Origin: Sphingobacterium faecale
Lineage (GTDB): Bacteria > Bacteroidota > Bacteroidia > Sphingobacteriales > Sphingobacteriaceae
DNA length: 64,000 bases
Direction of reading: 5' to 3'
Assembly: GCF_016746095.1 (NCBI RefSeq)
Contig: NZ_JAERTY010000001.1
Span: 310,001 to 374,000 of the forward strand
The notes under the pieces were generated by a model. It did no database searches. It saw only the letters and a program-made list of their open reading frames with translations, and was not told the DNA's origin. The translations under genes and the position numbers were made by a program. Within the stretch, counting starts at the first letter, position 1. Every line of letters begins with the position of its first letter. Shown here in pieces: positions 9,109-17,396 of this stretch.

Positions 9109-10500
9109 ATGTTTTTTAAGCACGTATATGATGAGAGTCTTGCTCAAGCAAGCTATTTAATAGGGTGTCAGGCCAAAGGAGAAGCGATCGTTATAGATGC
9201 GCAGCGTGACGTCGATGTATATTTGGATATTGCCAAAAAAAATAATTTAAGGATTACACATGTTGCCGAGACGCATATACATGCTGACTTCTTAAGTGGT
9301 TCTAGGGAGTTGGCGGCGATTACAGGAGCGACACTCTTTCTTTCTGATGAGGGAGGCGATGATTGGCAATATCAGTTTGATCATCAGGGACTGCGAGATG
9401 GAGATAAGATCAAGGTAGGTAATCTCACACTGGAGGTATTGCATACACCGGGGCATACTCCTGAGAGTATAAGTTTTCTTCTGACGGACCATCCTGCTAC
9501 TGACGCCCCGGTTATGGTATTTACAGGAGATTTTGTTTTTGTGGGAGATATCGGGAGGCCTGATCTTTTGGAAAAGGCAGCAGGTATTGTAGGAACACAG
9601 GAAAAAGGAGCCCAACAGATGTATCAGTCTGTTCAACGTTTTACGGAATTAGGAGACTATATACAAGTATGGCCAGGACATGGGGCTGGCTCTGCATGTG
9701 GCAAAGCACTTGGGGCTGTACCGAGTACCACGGTTGGGTATGAAAAGATCCGCAATTGGGCATTTCAATTTGCTAGCGATGAAAAAGCTTTCGTCGATTA
9801 TCTGTTGGATGGTCAACCCGAACCGCCAACTTATTTTGCGATGATGAAGCACCTTAATAAGGTGGACAGACCTTTGCTTCTGGAGGTTCCAAAACATCCA
9901 AAGCTTACGAAAGAGCAATTTGTTGCAGCTTATGACAAGGGTTTGCCTGTTATCGATACGAGAAATAAAGTTGATTTTGCCAAGGGCTTTATTAGAGGTA
10001 GTATTAATATACAGAATAATAAGTCCTTCTCTACTTGGATGGGCTGGCAATTGAACTATCAGGAGCAGTTTATATTGATTGCAGAAGAGGAACAGATCGA
10101 AGATCTTACGCGAAAATTAATGCGTATCGGCATGGACAATATGTATGGCTATATTACAGATGTGGGAGAAGTGGAAATGGCTTTGGATACTGCCGATATT
10201 ATTGATCGGGATACTTTTAAAACGTATTTGAATAGGGAAGATGTGCAATTGATAGATGTACGAGGAGCAAGTGAATATGCTTCTGGACATATTATAGGAG
10301 CTGAACATGTTTTTGTCGGTACCTTGCAAAATCATTTAGATCAAATCAGTCGAGAGAAACAGGTCGTTATCCATTGTCAAGCGGGGGATCGTTCGGCTAT
10401 CGCTTATTCTATTCTTAGAAAGCATGGCTTTGAAAATGTGAAGAACTATTCGGGAGGAATGAAGGATTGGAAAGATGCAGGAGAACAGACTGTAGTATAG
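9109..10500 (+). CDS. Metallo-beta-lactamase fold protein with two rhodanese domains (persulfide dioxygenase/sulfurtransferase-like)
   Basis: A 463-residue cytoplasmic protein. The N-terminal 250 residues are an ETHE1-like metallo-beta-lactamase domain with the metal motif THIHADFLSG, HTPGHTPESISF, FTGDFVFVGDIGRPDL and WPGHGAGSACG. Two rhodanese domains follow. The first (VIDTRNKVDFAKGFIRGSINI) lacks a Cys in the active loop. The second (LIDVRGASEYASGHIIGAEHV) keeps the catalytic Cys423 in HCQAGDRSA. This architecture resembles CstB-type enzymes that oxidise low-molecular-weight persulfides and form thiosulfate. The metal loop has Phe where human ETHE1-type proteins have His after HAD. Together with the upstream exporter it forms a sulfur detoxification pair. 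A long hairpin terminator follows at 10540. Confidence 0.92.
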   Translation: MFFKHVYDESLAQASYLIGCQAKGEAIVIDAQRDVDVYLDIAKKNNLRITHVAETHIHADFLSGSRELAAITGATLFLSDEGGDDWQYQFDHQGLRDGDKIKVGNLTLEVLHTPGHTPESISFLLTDHPATDAPVMVFTGDFVFVGDIGRPDLLEKAAGIVGTQEKGAQQMYQSVQRFTELGDYIQVWPGHGAGSACGKALGAVPSTTVGYEKIRNWAFQFASDEKAFVDYLLDGQPEPPTYFAMMKHLNKVDRPLLLEVPKHPKLTKEQFVAAYDKGLPVIDTRNKVDFAKGFIRGSINIQNNKSFSTWMGWQLNYQEQFILIAEEEQIEDLTRKLMRIGMDNMYGYITDVGEVEMALDTADIIDRDTFKTYLNREDVQLIDVRGASEYASGHIIGAEHVFVGTLQNHLDQISREKQVVIHCQAGDRSAIAYSILRKHGFENVKNYSGGMKDWKDAGEQTVV

Positions 10501-10539
10501 CTACACGATAAAGTAGAGCGATAGGCCGAATAATTTGTG

Positions 10540-10608
10540 GTGCAAATACGGAAGTAGTCGGAATTGGTAGTAAAAATTCTTGTCTATCCGTTATTTGCAC
10601 TTTTTTTT
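10540..10608 (+). terminator. Rho-independent terminator with large hairpin after the sulfur operon
   Basis: Arms GTGCAAATACGGA (10540-10552) and TCCGTTATTTGCAC (10587-10600) pair with a single bulged base, and eight T residues follow at 10601-10608. The interior contains a second short stem (GAATT with AATTC), so the loop is unusually large for a simple terminator. Confidence 0.8.
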
Positions 10609-10713
10609 ATTGAATTCGTAATTAAGGTTGAGTTTGTAGTCGCAGTTTTAGATATTTGTTAAATAATCTCTTTTGGGCTATCGTTAATAGATAGCTATAC
10701 GAAAACTAAAGTT

Positions 10714-11655
10714 ATGCAAACATCGATAGAAATAATTAAGAACAGGTCGGATATTGGAGCTGGTACTAGAGGCGCGGATTTGGGTATCGATGCTATGGAG
10801 ATAGCTGCCATTAATAAAGGGAGTGATTTTTTTCACAGATATCCCTTTGTAGATGTGCAGACCCGTAATGAATCTGTGTATGAAAATGATCAGCATCCAT
10901 TTGCAAAATACATACCTTATATTTATCAACAATGTACAGAAGTTGCTTCTGTAGTCGCCAAAACGCTTTCGCAGGGAAAATTTCCTTTAGTATTCTCGGG
11001 TGACCATTCTTCAGCAATGGGAACAATAAGCGGTATTAAATCTGTTTTTCCGGAAAAAACGCTGGGTGTGGTGTGGATTGACGCACATGCGGATATTCAC
11101 TCACCGTATACGACTCCATCGGGCAATATGCACGGTATGCCGCTAGGTGCTATGCTTGGGGAAGATAATATGAAATGTAGGATCAATGAACTGGATGAAG
11201 AGACAGAGACCTATTGGAATAAATTGAAGGATTTAAAGATTGGAGGAGCAAAGATAACGGCAGATCATTTAGTTTATTTCGGAGTTAGGGATACGGAACA
11301 TCCCGAGGATTCTTTGATAAAGGATCTGGGGATCCGTAATTACATGGTAGCGGAAGTTAGAGAGCGTGGATTGGAATATTGCGTTAAGGAGGCTCTGGAG
11401 CAACTGTCTGCTTGTGATATGATCTATGTGTCTTTTGACGTAGACAGTATGGATAGTGAATTAATTTCTGATGGTACAGGAACACCTGTGCCAAGAGGTT
11501 TTTTCCCTCAAGAAATATCGACGCTATTGAAGAATTTAACAGATTCTGGTAAAGTCCAATGTTTGGAAGTTGTGGAAGTCAATCCGTTATTGGATAGTCA
11601 GGGCAACAAAATGGCAGAAGTCGCTTTTGATATTTTGGAAAAGCACTTTCAATAG
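10714..11655 (+). CDS. rocF: Arginase family protein (arginase)
   Basis: A 313-residue arginase/ureohydrolase that should hydrolyse arginine to ornithine and urea. The binuclear manganese motifs are all visible: GDHSSAMG, DAHADIHSP and SFDVDSMDSE, with the guanidino-side motif GNMHGMPLG. Length and motif spacing fit true arginases of Bacteroidota rather than agmatinases, though substrate choice within the family is not certain from motifs alone. The gene stands alone between two terminators. Confidence 0.88.
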   Translation: MQTSIEIIKNRSDIGAGTRGADLGIDAMEIAAINKGSDFFHRYPFVDVQTRNESVYENDQHPFAKYIPYIYQQCTEVASVVAKTLSQGKFPLVFSGDHSSAMGTISGIKSVFPEKTLGVVWIDAHADIHSPYTTPSGNMHGMPLGAMLGEDNMKCRINELDEETETYWNKLKDLKIGGAKITADHLVYFGVRDTEHPEDSLIKDLGIRNYMVAEVRERGLEYCVKEALEQLSACDMIYVSFDVDSMDSELISDGTGTPVPRGFFPQEISTLLKNLTDSGKVQCLEVVEVNPLLDSQGNKMAEVAFDILEKHFQ

Positions 11656-11684
11656 ATGATTGTATAGGCTTACGGCTTTATTTT

Positions 11685-11745
11685 ATACGCCCCGTGAATA
11701 TGGTAACGATCTAAGATTACCATATTCATGGGGCGTATTTTTTTA
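11685..11745 (+). terminator. Strong rho-independent terminator after arginase
   Basis: Two 22-base arms (11685-11706 and 11717-11738), pairing throughout with one G-U pair, enclose a 10-base loop and lead into a T-rich tail. It ends the arginase transcript just before the oppositely oriented sRNA candidate. Confidence 0.88.
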
Positions 11746-11765
11746 GTTGTTTTTGAATCTATATC

Positions 11766-11833
11766 AATAAAAAACGCCTGAAGCGGGGAGCTACAGGCGT
11801 TCTTAACTAACCAATTATTAACCTAAATTATGA
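11766..11833 (-). ncRNA. Candidate small RNA, copy 1 (UCCCC-loop terminator hairpin)
   Basis: On the minus strand a TAACTTTG element (11839-11846) fits the Bacteroidota -7 consensus TAnnTTTG and predicts a start near 11832. The transcript would begin with an AU-rich conserved segment (ATAATTTAGGTTAATAATTG) and end in a terminator hairpin. That hairpin has an 8-base stem AACGCCTG/CAGGCGTT, a U-U mismatch, 3 further pairs (AGC/GCT) and a UCCCC loop, followed by a U tract at 11769-11774. No clear -33 TTG is visible for this copy. The length would be about 65-70 nt. It is convergent with the arginase terminator and divergent from the phospholipase C gene. The sRNA nature is inferred from architecture and repetition. 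Confidence 0.65.
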
Positions 11834-11913
11834 ATACCCAAAGTTAAGTGGATCAGTCTGTTTAAAGTGTTAAATACTTGTTAAGGAATGTTGTATAACA
11901 GTATTGTGACAAG
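11766..11913 (-). repeat. About 147-base direct repeat, copy 1, carrying a candidate sRNA and its promoter
   Basis: This segment is nearly identical to 14494-14639 over most of its length. The first 81 bases differ at only a few positions, a 12-base patch around 11848-11860 diverges, and the outer part (TTAACAAGTATTTAACAC and GTCACAATACT on the minus strand) is again conserved. The pair flanks the phospholipase C gene. Conservation covers both the sRNA body and its upstream region. Confidence 0.85.
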
Positions 11914-11973
11914 TGGAGCTGTTATTTTAAAAGAATAGTGACTAGCTTCATGTTAATAATCAACCTATTAACT

Positions 11974-14484
11974 ATGGAAAGTAGAAGAGAATTTTTGAGG
12001 AAAACATTGTTGTTTTCAGGAGCTGCGGGTATCACAGGTTTCATGCCGTCATCTATACAAAAGGCATTTGCTATAGACCCTGAGATGGGTAGCAGTTTTC
12101 TAGATGCCGAGCATGTAGTCATCCTGATGCAAGAGAATCGTTCTTTTGATCACGCGTTAGGAACTCTTTCTGGCGTTCGTGGTTTTAATGATCCTCGAAG
12201 TATTTCGTTGCCTAATGGACTACCGGTTTGGTATCAGACAGATAAGGATGGTCATACTTTTGCTCCGTTTCGATTAGATTTGAAAGGGAGTAAAGTGACT
12301 TGGATGGGATCGTTGCCTCATAGTCGGGCTAGCCAAGTCGATGCCTTCAATAACGGTAAGTATGATAAATGGTTAATTGCTAAGCGCCCCGGAAATAAGA
12401 AGTACGCAGAGATGCCACTTACTTTAGGGTATTTCACCAGAGAGGATTTGCCTTTTCACTATGCGCTAGCAGATGCTTTCACCGTATGCGATCAGAATTT
12501 TTGTTCTGGAATGACGAGTACTACGCCCAATAGATCTTTTTTTTGGACCGGCAAGATTTCTGAAATGAAGGATGGGATGCAAAAAGTGAATATCCGTAAT
12601 GAGGACTTTTCCTACGGTAAACATACTTGGAAGAGTTTTCCGGAATTGTTGGAAAGTCAGGGGATAACATGGCGATTTTATCAAAATGAAACTAGTTGTG
12701 GGGGAGGTCTTACTGGAGAAGAGCGGTCTTGGCTTGCAAATTTTGGATGCAACCTTTTGGAGTTTTTTCAAGCTTATAACGTTAAGTTTAAAGATACCTA
12801 TATTGCTAATCTTGAAAAACAGGCTCGTGATTTGCCAGGACAGATTACTGCGTTAGAAGAGCGTTCTCCCGGCTCCGAAGAAGAAGCGAGAAGAATTAAA
12901 GAGGATATAAGAAAGAAGAGTGATACGTTAGAGATAGCAGAACGTGACTTAAAGACTTTTAGTTCTAAAAGTTATGAACAGTTGTCTCCGTATTTTAAAT
13001 CGCTTAATAATCGGGCTTTTACTATCAATCGTGGAGATGATAATTATAGGTCGCTTGTTAAGCTGAATGTGACCCATAAAGGAACGCTTCGTGAGGTTGA
13101 AGTCCCTAAAGGCGATGTGTTGCATCAATTCAGAGAAGATGTAAATATGAATAGGCTCCCGGTTGTTTCCTGGTTGGCAGGTCCAAAGAATTTCTCAGAT
13201 CATCCGAGTGCTCCTTGGTATGGAGCTTGGTATGTGTCAGAAATATTAGATATATTGACCAACAATCCTGAAGTATGGAAGAAAACCATATTTATCATCA
13301 CATATGACGAGAATGATGGATATTTCGATCATGTGAAACCCTTTGTTATCCCCGACTTGAAACAAGCAGACACGGGAAAGTGTTCTGTCGGAATTGATAG
13401 TGAAGTTGAGATGGTTCGTTTGGAAAATGAACTTAAACAAGGTGTGCCTAAGAAACAAGCAAGAGAAGGGGCTATCGGGTTAGGGTTTCGGGTTCCTATG
13501 TATATTGTATCTCCTTGGTCTAGAGGAGGCAAGGTTTGTTCTGAAGTTTTTGATCATACATCAACACTTCAATTCTTAGAATACTTTGTGCGTAATAAAT
13601 TTAACAAAGATGTACAGATTGATAATATAAGTGATTGGAGACGTACTATTTGCGGAGATTTAACCAGTGCTTTTACTCCCTTTTTAGGGAAACAAGATAA
13701 ACTCCCCTTTCTAGATCGTAATGAATATATCAGTACCATTTATAATGCGCAATTTAAGGATGAGCCCAAGGCCTTTATAGAAATTAAGGATTTGAAAGGG
13801 ACAAAGCGTAGCAGGCCTGATGGATTCCTACAGGTGCAGGAAAAAGGGCGCCGTATTGCAAACGCAATTCCATACGACTATGACGTAATAGCCTATACGG
13901 AAAATAAGAAGTTTGTTCTGATGGCAGAAGTTTCTACACAGATTTTTGGTGTTAAAACTGTTGGCGTACCATTAAATGTCTATAGTCCTCTGTCTTACAG
14001 GCTGGAGGATGGAAGTGTAGAATCTTTCAAAAACTGGAACTTTGCAGTTAAAGCCGGAGATAAAATATTTTACGAATGGGAATTAAGTCGTTTTTTAGGT
14101 ACCCGCTTCCATTTCTTAGTACACGGCCCTAATGGATTCTTTCGCGAATTTCAAGGCGATGTTAAAGATCCGTCGATTGCGGTGGGAATTGTTCCTGAAT
14201 TAAAATCAGTTACTCGTATTGCGACAGGGAAGGTAAATGTTATCATAAAAAACCTTAGCGGGACTGAGCAGCGTGTTAACCTTAAGAATGTAAGTTATCA
14301 ATCTATTCAGGACACACGTTTGGTCAAAGCTAACAGCGAAGTTAGGATACCTATAGATTTATCTGGACAGGGAAACTGGTATGATTTGGAAGTGAGGGTT
14401 GCTGGTGCTGAGAATTTTTGTACGAGAATAGCAGGAAGGGTAGAAATGGGAAAAGAAACTTCGACAGACCCTTTAATTGGATGA
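11974..14484 (+). CDS. Phosphocholine-specific phospholipase C, Tat-exported
   Basis: About 836 residues, starting at the ATG at 11974, which places the twin-arginine signal SRREFLRK at the N terminus. The longer frame from 11938 would bury it. The export signal implies folding before passage to the periplasm or beyond. The phosphoesterase domain shows MQENRSFDHALGTLSGVRGF, NFCSGMTSTTPNRSFFWTG and TYDENDGYFDHV, the metal and catalytic motifs of the acid phosphatase AcpA/PLC superfamily. Two C-terminal DUF756-type beta domains follow, as in Pseudomonas PlcH/PlcN. The enzyme should cleave phosphatidylcholine or related lipids. No chaperone gene (PlcR) is adjacent. It is flanked by the two long repeats that carry sRNA candidates. 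Confidence 0.92.
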   Translation: MESRREFLRKTLLFSGAAGITGFMPSSIQKAFAIDPEMGSSFLDAEHVVILMQENRSFDHALGTLSGVRGFNDPRSISLPNGLPVWYQTDKDGHTFAPFRLDLKGSKVTWMGSLPHSRASQVDAFNNGKYDKWLIAKRPGNKKYAEMPLTLGYFTREDLPFHYALADAFTVCDQNFCSGMTSTTPNRSFFWTGKISEMKDGMQKVNIRNEDFSYGKHTWKSFPELLESQGITWRFYQNETSCGGGLTGEERSWLANFGCNLLEFFQAYNVKFKDTYIANLEKQARDLPGQITALEERSPGSEEEARRIKEDIRKKSDTLEIAERDLKTFSSKSYEQLSPYFKSLNNRAFTINRGDDNYRSLVKLNVTHKGTLREVEVPKGDVLHQFREDVNMNRLPVVSWLAGPKNFSDHPSAPWYGAWYVSEILDILTNNPEVWKKTIFIITYDENDGYFDHVKPFVIPDLKQADTGKCSVGIDSEVEMVRLENELKQGVPKKQAREGAIGLGFRVPMYIVSPWSRGGKVCSEVFDHTSTLQFLEYFVRNKFNKDVQIDNISDWRRTICGDLTSAFTPFLGKQDKLPFLDRNEYISTIYNAQFKDEPKAFIEIKDLKGTKRSRPDGFLQVQEKGRRIANAIPYDYDVIAYTENKKFVLMAEVSTQIFGVKTVGVPLNVYSPLSYRLEDGSVESFKNWNFAVKAGDKIFYEWELSRFLGTRFHFLVHGPNGFFREFQGDVKDPSIAVGIVPELKSVTRIATGKVNVIIKNLSGTEQRVNLKNVSYQSIQDTRLVKANSEVRIPIDLSGQGNWYDLEVRVAGAENFCTRIAGRVEMGKETSTDPLIG

Positions 14485-14491
14485 TTTTTTT

Positions 14492-14560
14492 CAATAAAGA
14501 ACGCCTGAAGCGGGGAGCTCCAGGCGTTCTTAACTAACCAATTATTAACCTAAATTATGA
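14492..14560 (-). ncRNA. Candidate small RNA, copy 2 (UCCCC-loop terminator hairpin)
   Basis: The same architecture as copy 1: minus-strand TAACTTTG at 14566-14573, the conserved AU-rich body, and a hairpin at 14499-14529. The base opposite U in the middle of the stem is G here (a U-U mismatch in copy 1), so the stem becomes a continuous helix of about 13 pairs capped by UCCCC. The U tract is interrupted (TTCTTTATT). Its 3' end lies 8 bases beyond the phospholipase C stop codon and converges with that gene, so it may double as the gene's terminator region. Confidence 0.65.
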
Positions 14561-14639
14561 ATACCCAAAGTTAAGTATATAGCCCTATTTAAAGTGTTAA
14601 ATACTTGTTAAGATTCTTGTAGTAATAGTATTGTGACAA
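14494..14639 (-). repeat. About 147-base direct repeat, copy 2
   Basis: Partner of 11766-11913 in the same orientation. It lies directly after the phospholipase C stop. The conserved outer block (TTAACAAGTATTTAACAC, GTCACAATACT on the minus strand) lies upstream of the sRNA start, suggesting a shared regulatory region or a recent duplication. Confidence 0.85.
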
Positions 14640-14723
14640 CATACTGCGATTATATCATAAAATGCTGTTTAGGTTTGCTAATGCATTTTAGCTAATTTTA
14701 GCCGTACTTTTAATTATTCCAAT

Positions 14724-16466
14724 ATGTGTTTCAACCCGCGTCTTTTTTCTGTTTTTATTCTTTCTCTTTTTTCCATGGTCTGTTTGGGCCAAGAGCTTGA
14801 TCACGAAAAAAAAGACCGTGATTTAAAGATATTGGTGATTTCGGATTTGAATGATGCGTATGGTTCGGTCACCTATAGTACGGAGGTACATCGTTTAATG
14901 GGGCGGATAAAGGATATCAATCCAGATATTATCTTATGTGGAGGGGATATGGTTGCAGGGCAAAAAGCCTCCTTGCGTAGATCTCAGCTAGATAGTATGT
15001 GGAGCGGATTTCACGCTTCGGTGTTGGAGCCTATCCAGCAGATGAATATTCCTTTTGGTTTTACGATGGGTAATCATGATGCTTCTCCCAATTATAAAAA
15101 TGATCGGGAAGCGGCTTCTGCCTTCTGGATGACCTATAAAGATCAGGCAAAACTTACTTTCGTGGATGATACCCACTTTCCATATTATTTCTCTTATCTA
15201 AAGAATAATATTCTGTTCTTGAGTTGGGATGCGTCATCATCCGTTATTCCCGATGCGGTAAAGAGTTGGATGCAAACACAATTGACTTCTGCATATGCAC
15301 AAAAAGCAAGGGGGCGCATTGTCTTAGGACATTTGCCTTTATACGCACTAGTAGAATCGAAAAACAAACCTGGCGAAGTGATCGATGATGCGGATGCTAC
15401 CTTAGCCTTTTTTCGGGAATATCGAGTGGATATGTATATTTCCGGACATCAACATGCTTATTTCCCAGGATCCAAACAGCAGGTCACACTCCTGCATAGT
15501 GGTTGCCTCGGAGGAGGACCTAGACCATTACTGGGGCATGACGTCCCAGCTTACAAGTCCTATGCAATTATAGATATCCCGAAAAAAGGAGGGATGAGCA
15601 AGGCGAGTATACTTGGTTTTGTTGCACCAGATGACCGTAAAGTACCACTTAATACGTTACCCCGAGAAATAACGGGGTTCAATGGAACTGTAAAGCGTAT
15701 AGACCGCTCCCTTAATGGCGAAAAATTAACTTTACCCAAGTTATCGAAGAATGCCTTACCTGCAAGGCACATTGTACAGCAACTTTCTGATTTAGATAAC
15801 GAACAGCGGGAGAAAGCAATAGCGGATATTTTTCTTAGGGGGAACTTTCCAAAATTTATGCGGAAATTAAAACGGATTGATGTAGCTGGGCTGGATGAAA
15901 AGGGAAATAGGATAGATGCCTATTATTATGTTATGCCTGATTATCTCATGTTGGGTACGGATACCGATTTCGTACGATTGCCGATAAGACCTAGCACGGC
16001 TCAGTATATAGCCGATTCGTTGGGATTCGTGTTGAGCAATAGTAAGATCTGTGATGCTGTTTATCAACAGGCAAAGGTGAAGCTCGAGCCTTTACCATTA
16101 ACAGAAGATAGAGAGCAGTTCAATACCTTTGTGGCGCACAATGCTCGTATTGAACAACAAAGACAAGGGCGAAAAGGCCTTATCGCCGGAATTAAGAAGG
16201 ATGTGGTGTCGACTGAAAAGCTTCGTGCCACTAAAGGAAAATTGGCACTATACGGTTGGCATAAATTGGATGGTAAACCTATACAGCCCGTATTTACCGG
16301 ACATGCCGATTATTACGTAGATTATAGCCACGGCATTCGGTTTGTATACCCTTACCTCTTTGTTGGTAAGCAGAAAATAGCATTTGATGACGCGCTAATG
16401 AACTCCTCATTGCGTGTTATGCTGACCGATGAGAACGCAAGTTCTTATTATAATTACCCTTGGTAA
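14724..16466 (+). CDS. Metallophosphoesterase, secreted
   Basis: A 580-residue protein with an N-terminal signal peptide (FSVFILSLFSMVCLGQ) and a calcineurin-like phosphoesterase domain over about residues 30-290. The metal-binding motifs are VISDLNDAYGS, CGGDMV, GNHDAS, GHLPLY and SGHQHAYFP. The C-terminal half has no domain I recognise. It is probably periplasmic or surface-exposed. Substrate unknown; purple-acid-phosphatase-like activity on phosphomonoesters or diesters is the family expectation. Its position after phospholipase C raises the possibility of acting on released phosphoesters, but they are not clearly one operon. Confidence 0.85.
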   Translation: MCFNPRLFSVFILSLFSMVCLGQELDHEKKDRDLKILVISDLNDAYGSVTYSTEVHRLMGRIKDINPDIILCGGDMVAGQKASLRRSQLDSMWSGFHASVLEPIQQMNIPFGFTMGNHDASPNYKNDREAASAFWMTYKDQAKLTFVDDTHFPYYFSYLKNNILFLSWDASSSVIPDAVKSWMQTQLTSAYAQKARGRIVLGHLPLYALVESKNKPGEVIDDADATLAFFREYRVDMYISGHQHAYFPGSKQQVTLLHSGCLGGGPRPLLGHDVPAYKSYAIIDIPKKGGMSKASILGFVAPDDRKVPLNTLPREITGFNGTVKRIDRSLNGEKLTLPKLSKNALPARHIVQQLSDLDNEQREKAIADIFLRGNFPKFMRKLKRIDVAGLDEKGNRIDAYYYVMPDYLMLGTDTDFVRLPIRPSTAQYIADSLGFVLSNSKICDAVYQQAKVKLEPLPLTEDREQFNTFVAHNARIEQQRQGRKGLIAGIKKDVVSTEKLRATKGKLALYGWHKLDGKPIQPVFTGHADYYVDYSHGIRFVYPYLFVGKQKIAFDDALMNSSLRVMLTDENASSYYNYPW

Positions 16467-16575
16467 TCCAGTAAATGAGATACATCTGGACTATGTTGTA
16501 TTGTTATTTCTGTATCATTTAACTGTTCCAGCTTAGACCTATGTTTGTACTGTGTTTATTAAACCCCGTACAACT

Positions 16576-17385
16576 ATGGTTAAAGCTATTTTTTTTGATG
16601 TAGACGGTACTTTATTACGATTTAATGAAGAGACTATTCCTGATTCGATTCTTGATAGTCTACGCTGTTTAAAAAACAGTGGAATAAAGGTGTTTGTCGC
16701 GTCTGGGCGTTCCTATGCGCAGATTAAGCGTGTCACCGACTTTCCTTTTGATGGATTTGTTGCTTCGAATGGAGCGGTAGGCATCGATGCGGAAGGAAAA
16801 GTTCTTTATAAATCATCTATACCATATATCGATCTATTTAATCTGGTACAATACCTAGAGTCCAGACCTTCGGCATTTTGTGTTTCTTATATGACCGATG
16901 AAGGTGTTTTTGCCAATGATATCAACGAATTACTGAAGCATCATTATTCACTTATCCATATCCCTCTTCCTGAAAAGCGCCCTCTGTTGGAGTTATTGCG
17001 TTCCAAAGTATTTCAGCTGACTGCCTATATCACTCCTGAGCAGGAAAAGACAATCATCGATAATATTATGGTCAATTGTGTAGCGACGAGGTGGCATGAT
17101 GATTTTGCAGATATCAACAATCAGCGCTATAACAAAGCGACCGGAGTCGCCTTTTGGTTACGTTATTATGGAATTGGAAAACGTGATACGATGGCTTTTG
17201 GAGACGGTGGCAATGATATCGAAATGCTCAAATATGTTAAGTATGGGGTGGCTATGGGGAATGCGCGTCAGGAGGTAAAGGATATCGCTTACCATGTCAC
17301 TGCTGAAGTAGAAGAGGCAGGAGTCGTACAGGCGCTAAAGTACTTTAACCTGTTACAGGAAGAAGATGGATTGATTACACTATAA
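16576..17385 (+). CDS. Cof-type HAD-IIB family phosphatase
   Basis: About 269 residues starting at the ATG at 16576. A GTG 24 bases upstream would add residues before the first strand. Motif I is DVDGTLLRF, motif II lies near VFVASGRSY, and motif IV is FGDGGNDIEMLK, all typical of the Cof/YbiV sugar-phosphate and flavin-phosphate phosphatases. A TATGTTTG sequence at 16541-16548 fits the -7 promoter element. Cytoplasmic; exact substrate unknown. The gene ends 11 bases before hemL and may be cotranscribed with it. Confidence 0.9.
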   Translation: MVKAIFFDVDGTLLRFNEETIPDSILDSLRCLKNSGIKVFVASGRSYAQIKRVTDFPFDGFVASNGAVGIDAEGKVLYKSSIPYIDLFNLVQYLESRPSAFCVSYMTDEGVFANDINELLKHHYSLIHIPLPEKRPLLELLRSKVFQLTAYITPEQEKTIIDNIMVNCVATRWHDDFADINNQRYNKATGVAFWLRYYGIGKRDTMAFGDGGNDIEMLKYVKYGVAMGNARQEVKDIAYHVTAEVEEAGVVQALKYFNLLQEEDGLITL

Positions 17386-17396
17386 CTGATAAAGTC

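Noticed and set aside
11766..11973. Riboswitch or leader of the phospholipase C gene
   Set aside because: The conserved promoter, hairpin and U tract are all oriented on the minus strand, away from the phospholipase gene.
11766..14639. Insertion sequence or composite transposon around the phospholipase C gene
   Set aside because: The repeats encode no transposase, have no inverted terminal ends and show no target-site duplication; they look like duplicated sRNA loci.
16552..16575. GTG start for the HAD phosphatase
   Set aside because: ATG at 16576 gives the standard N terminus (MVKAIFFDVDGT); the upstream codons lie at the predicted transcription start.
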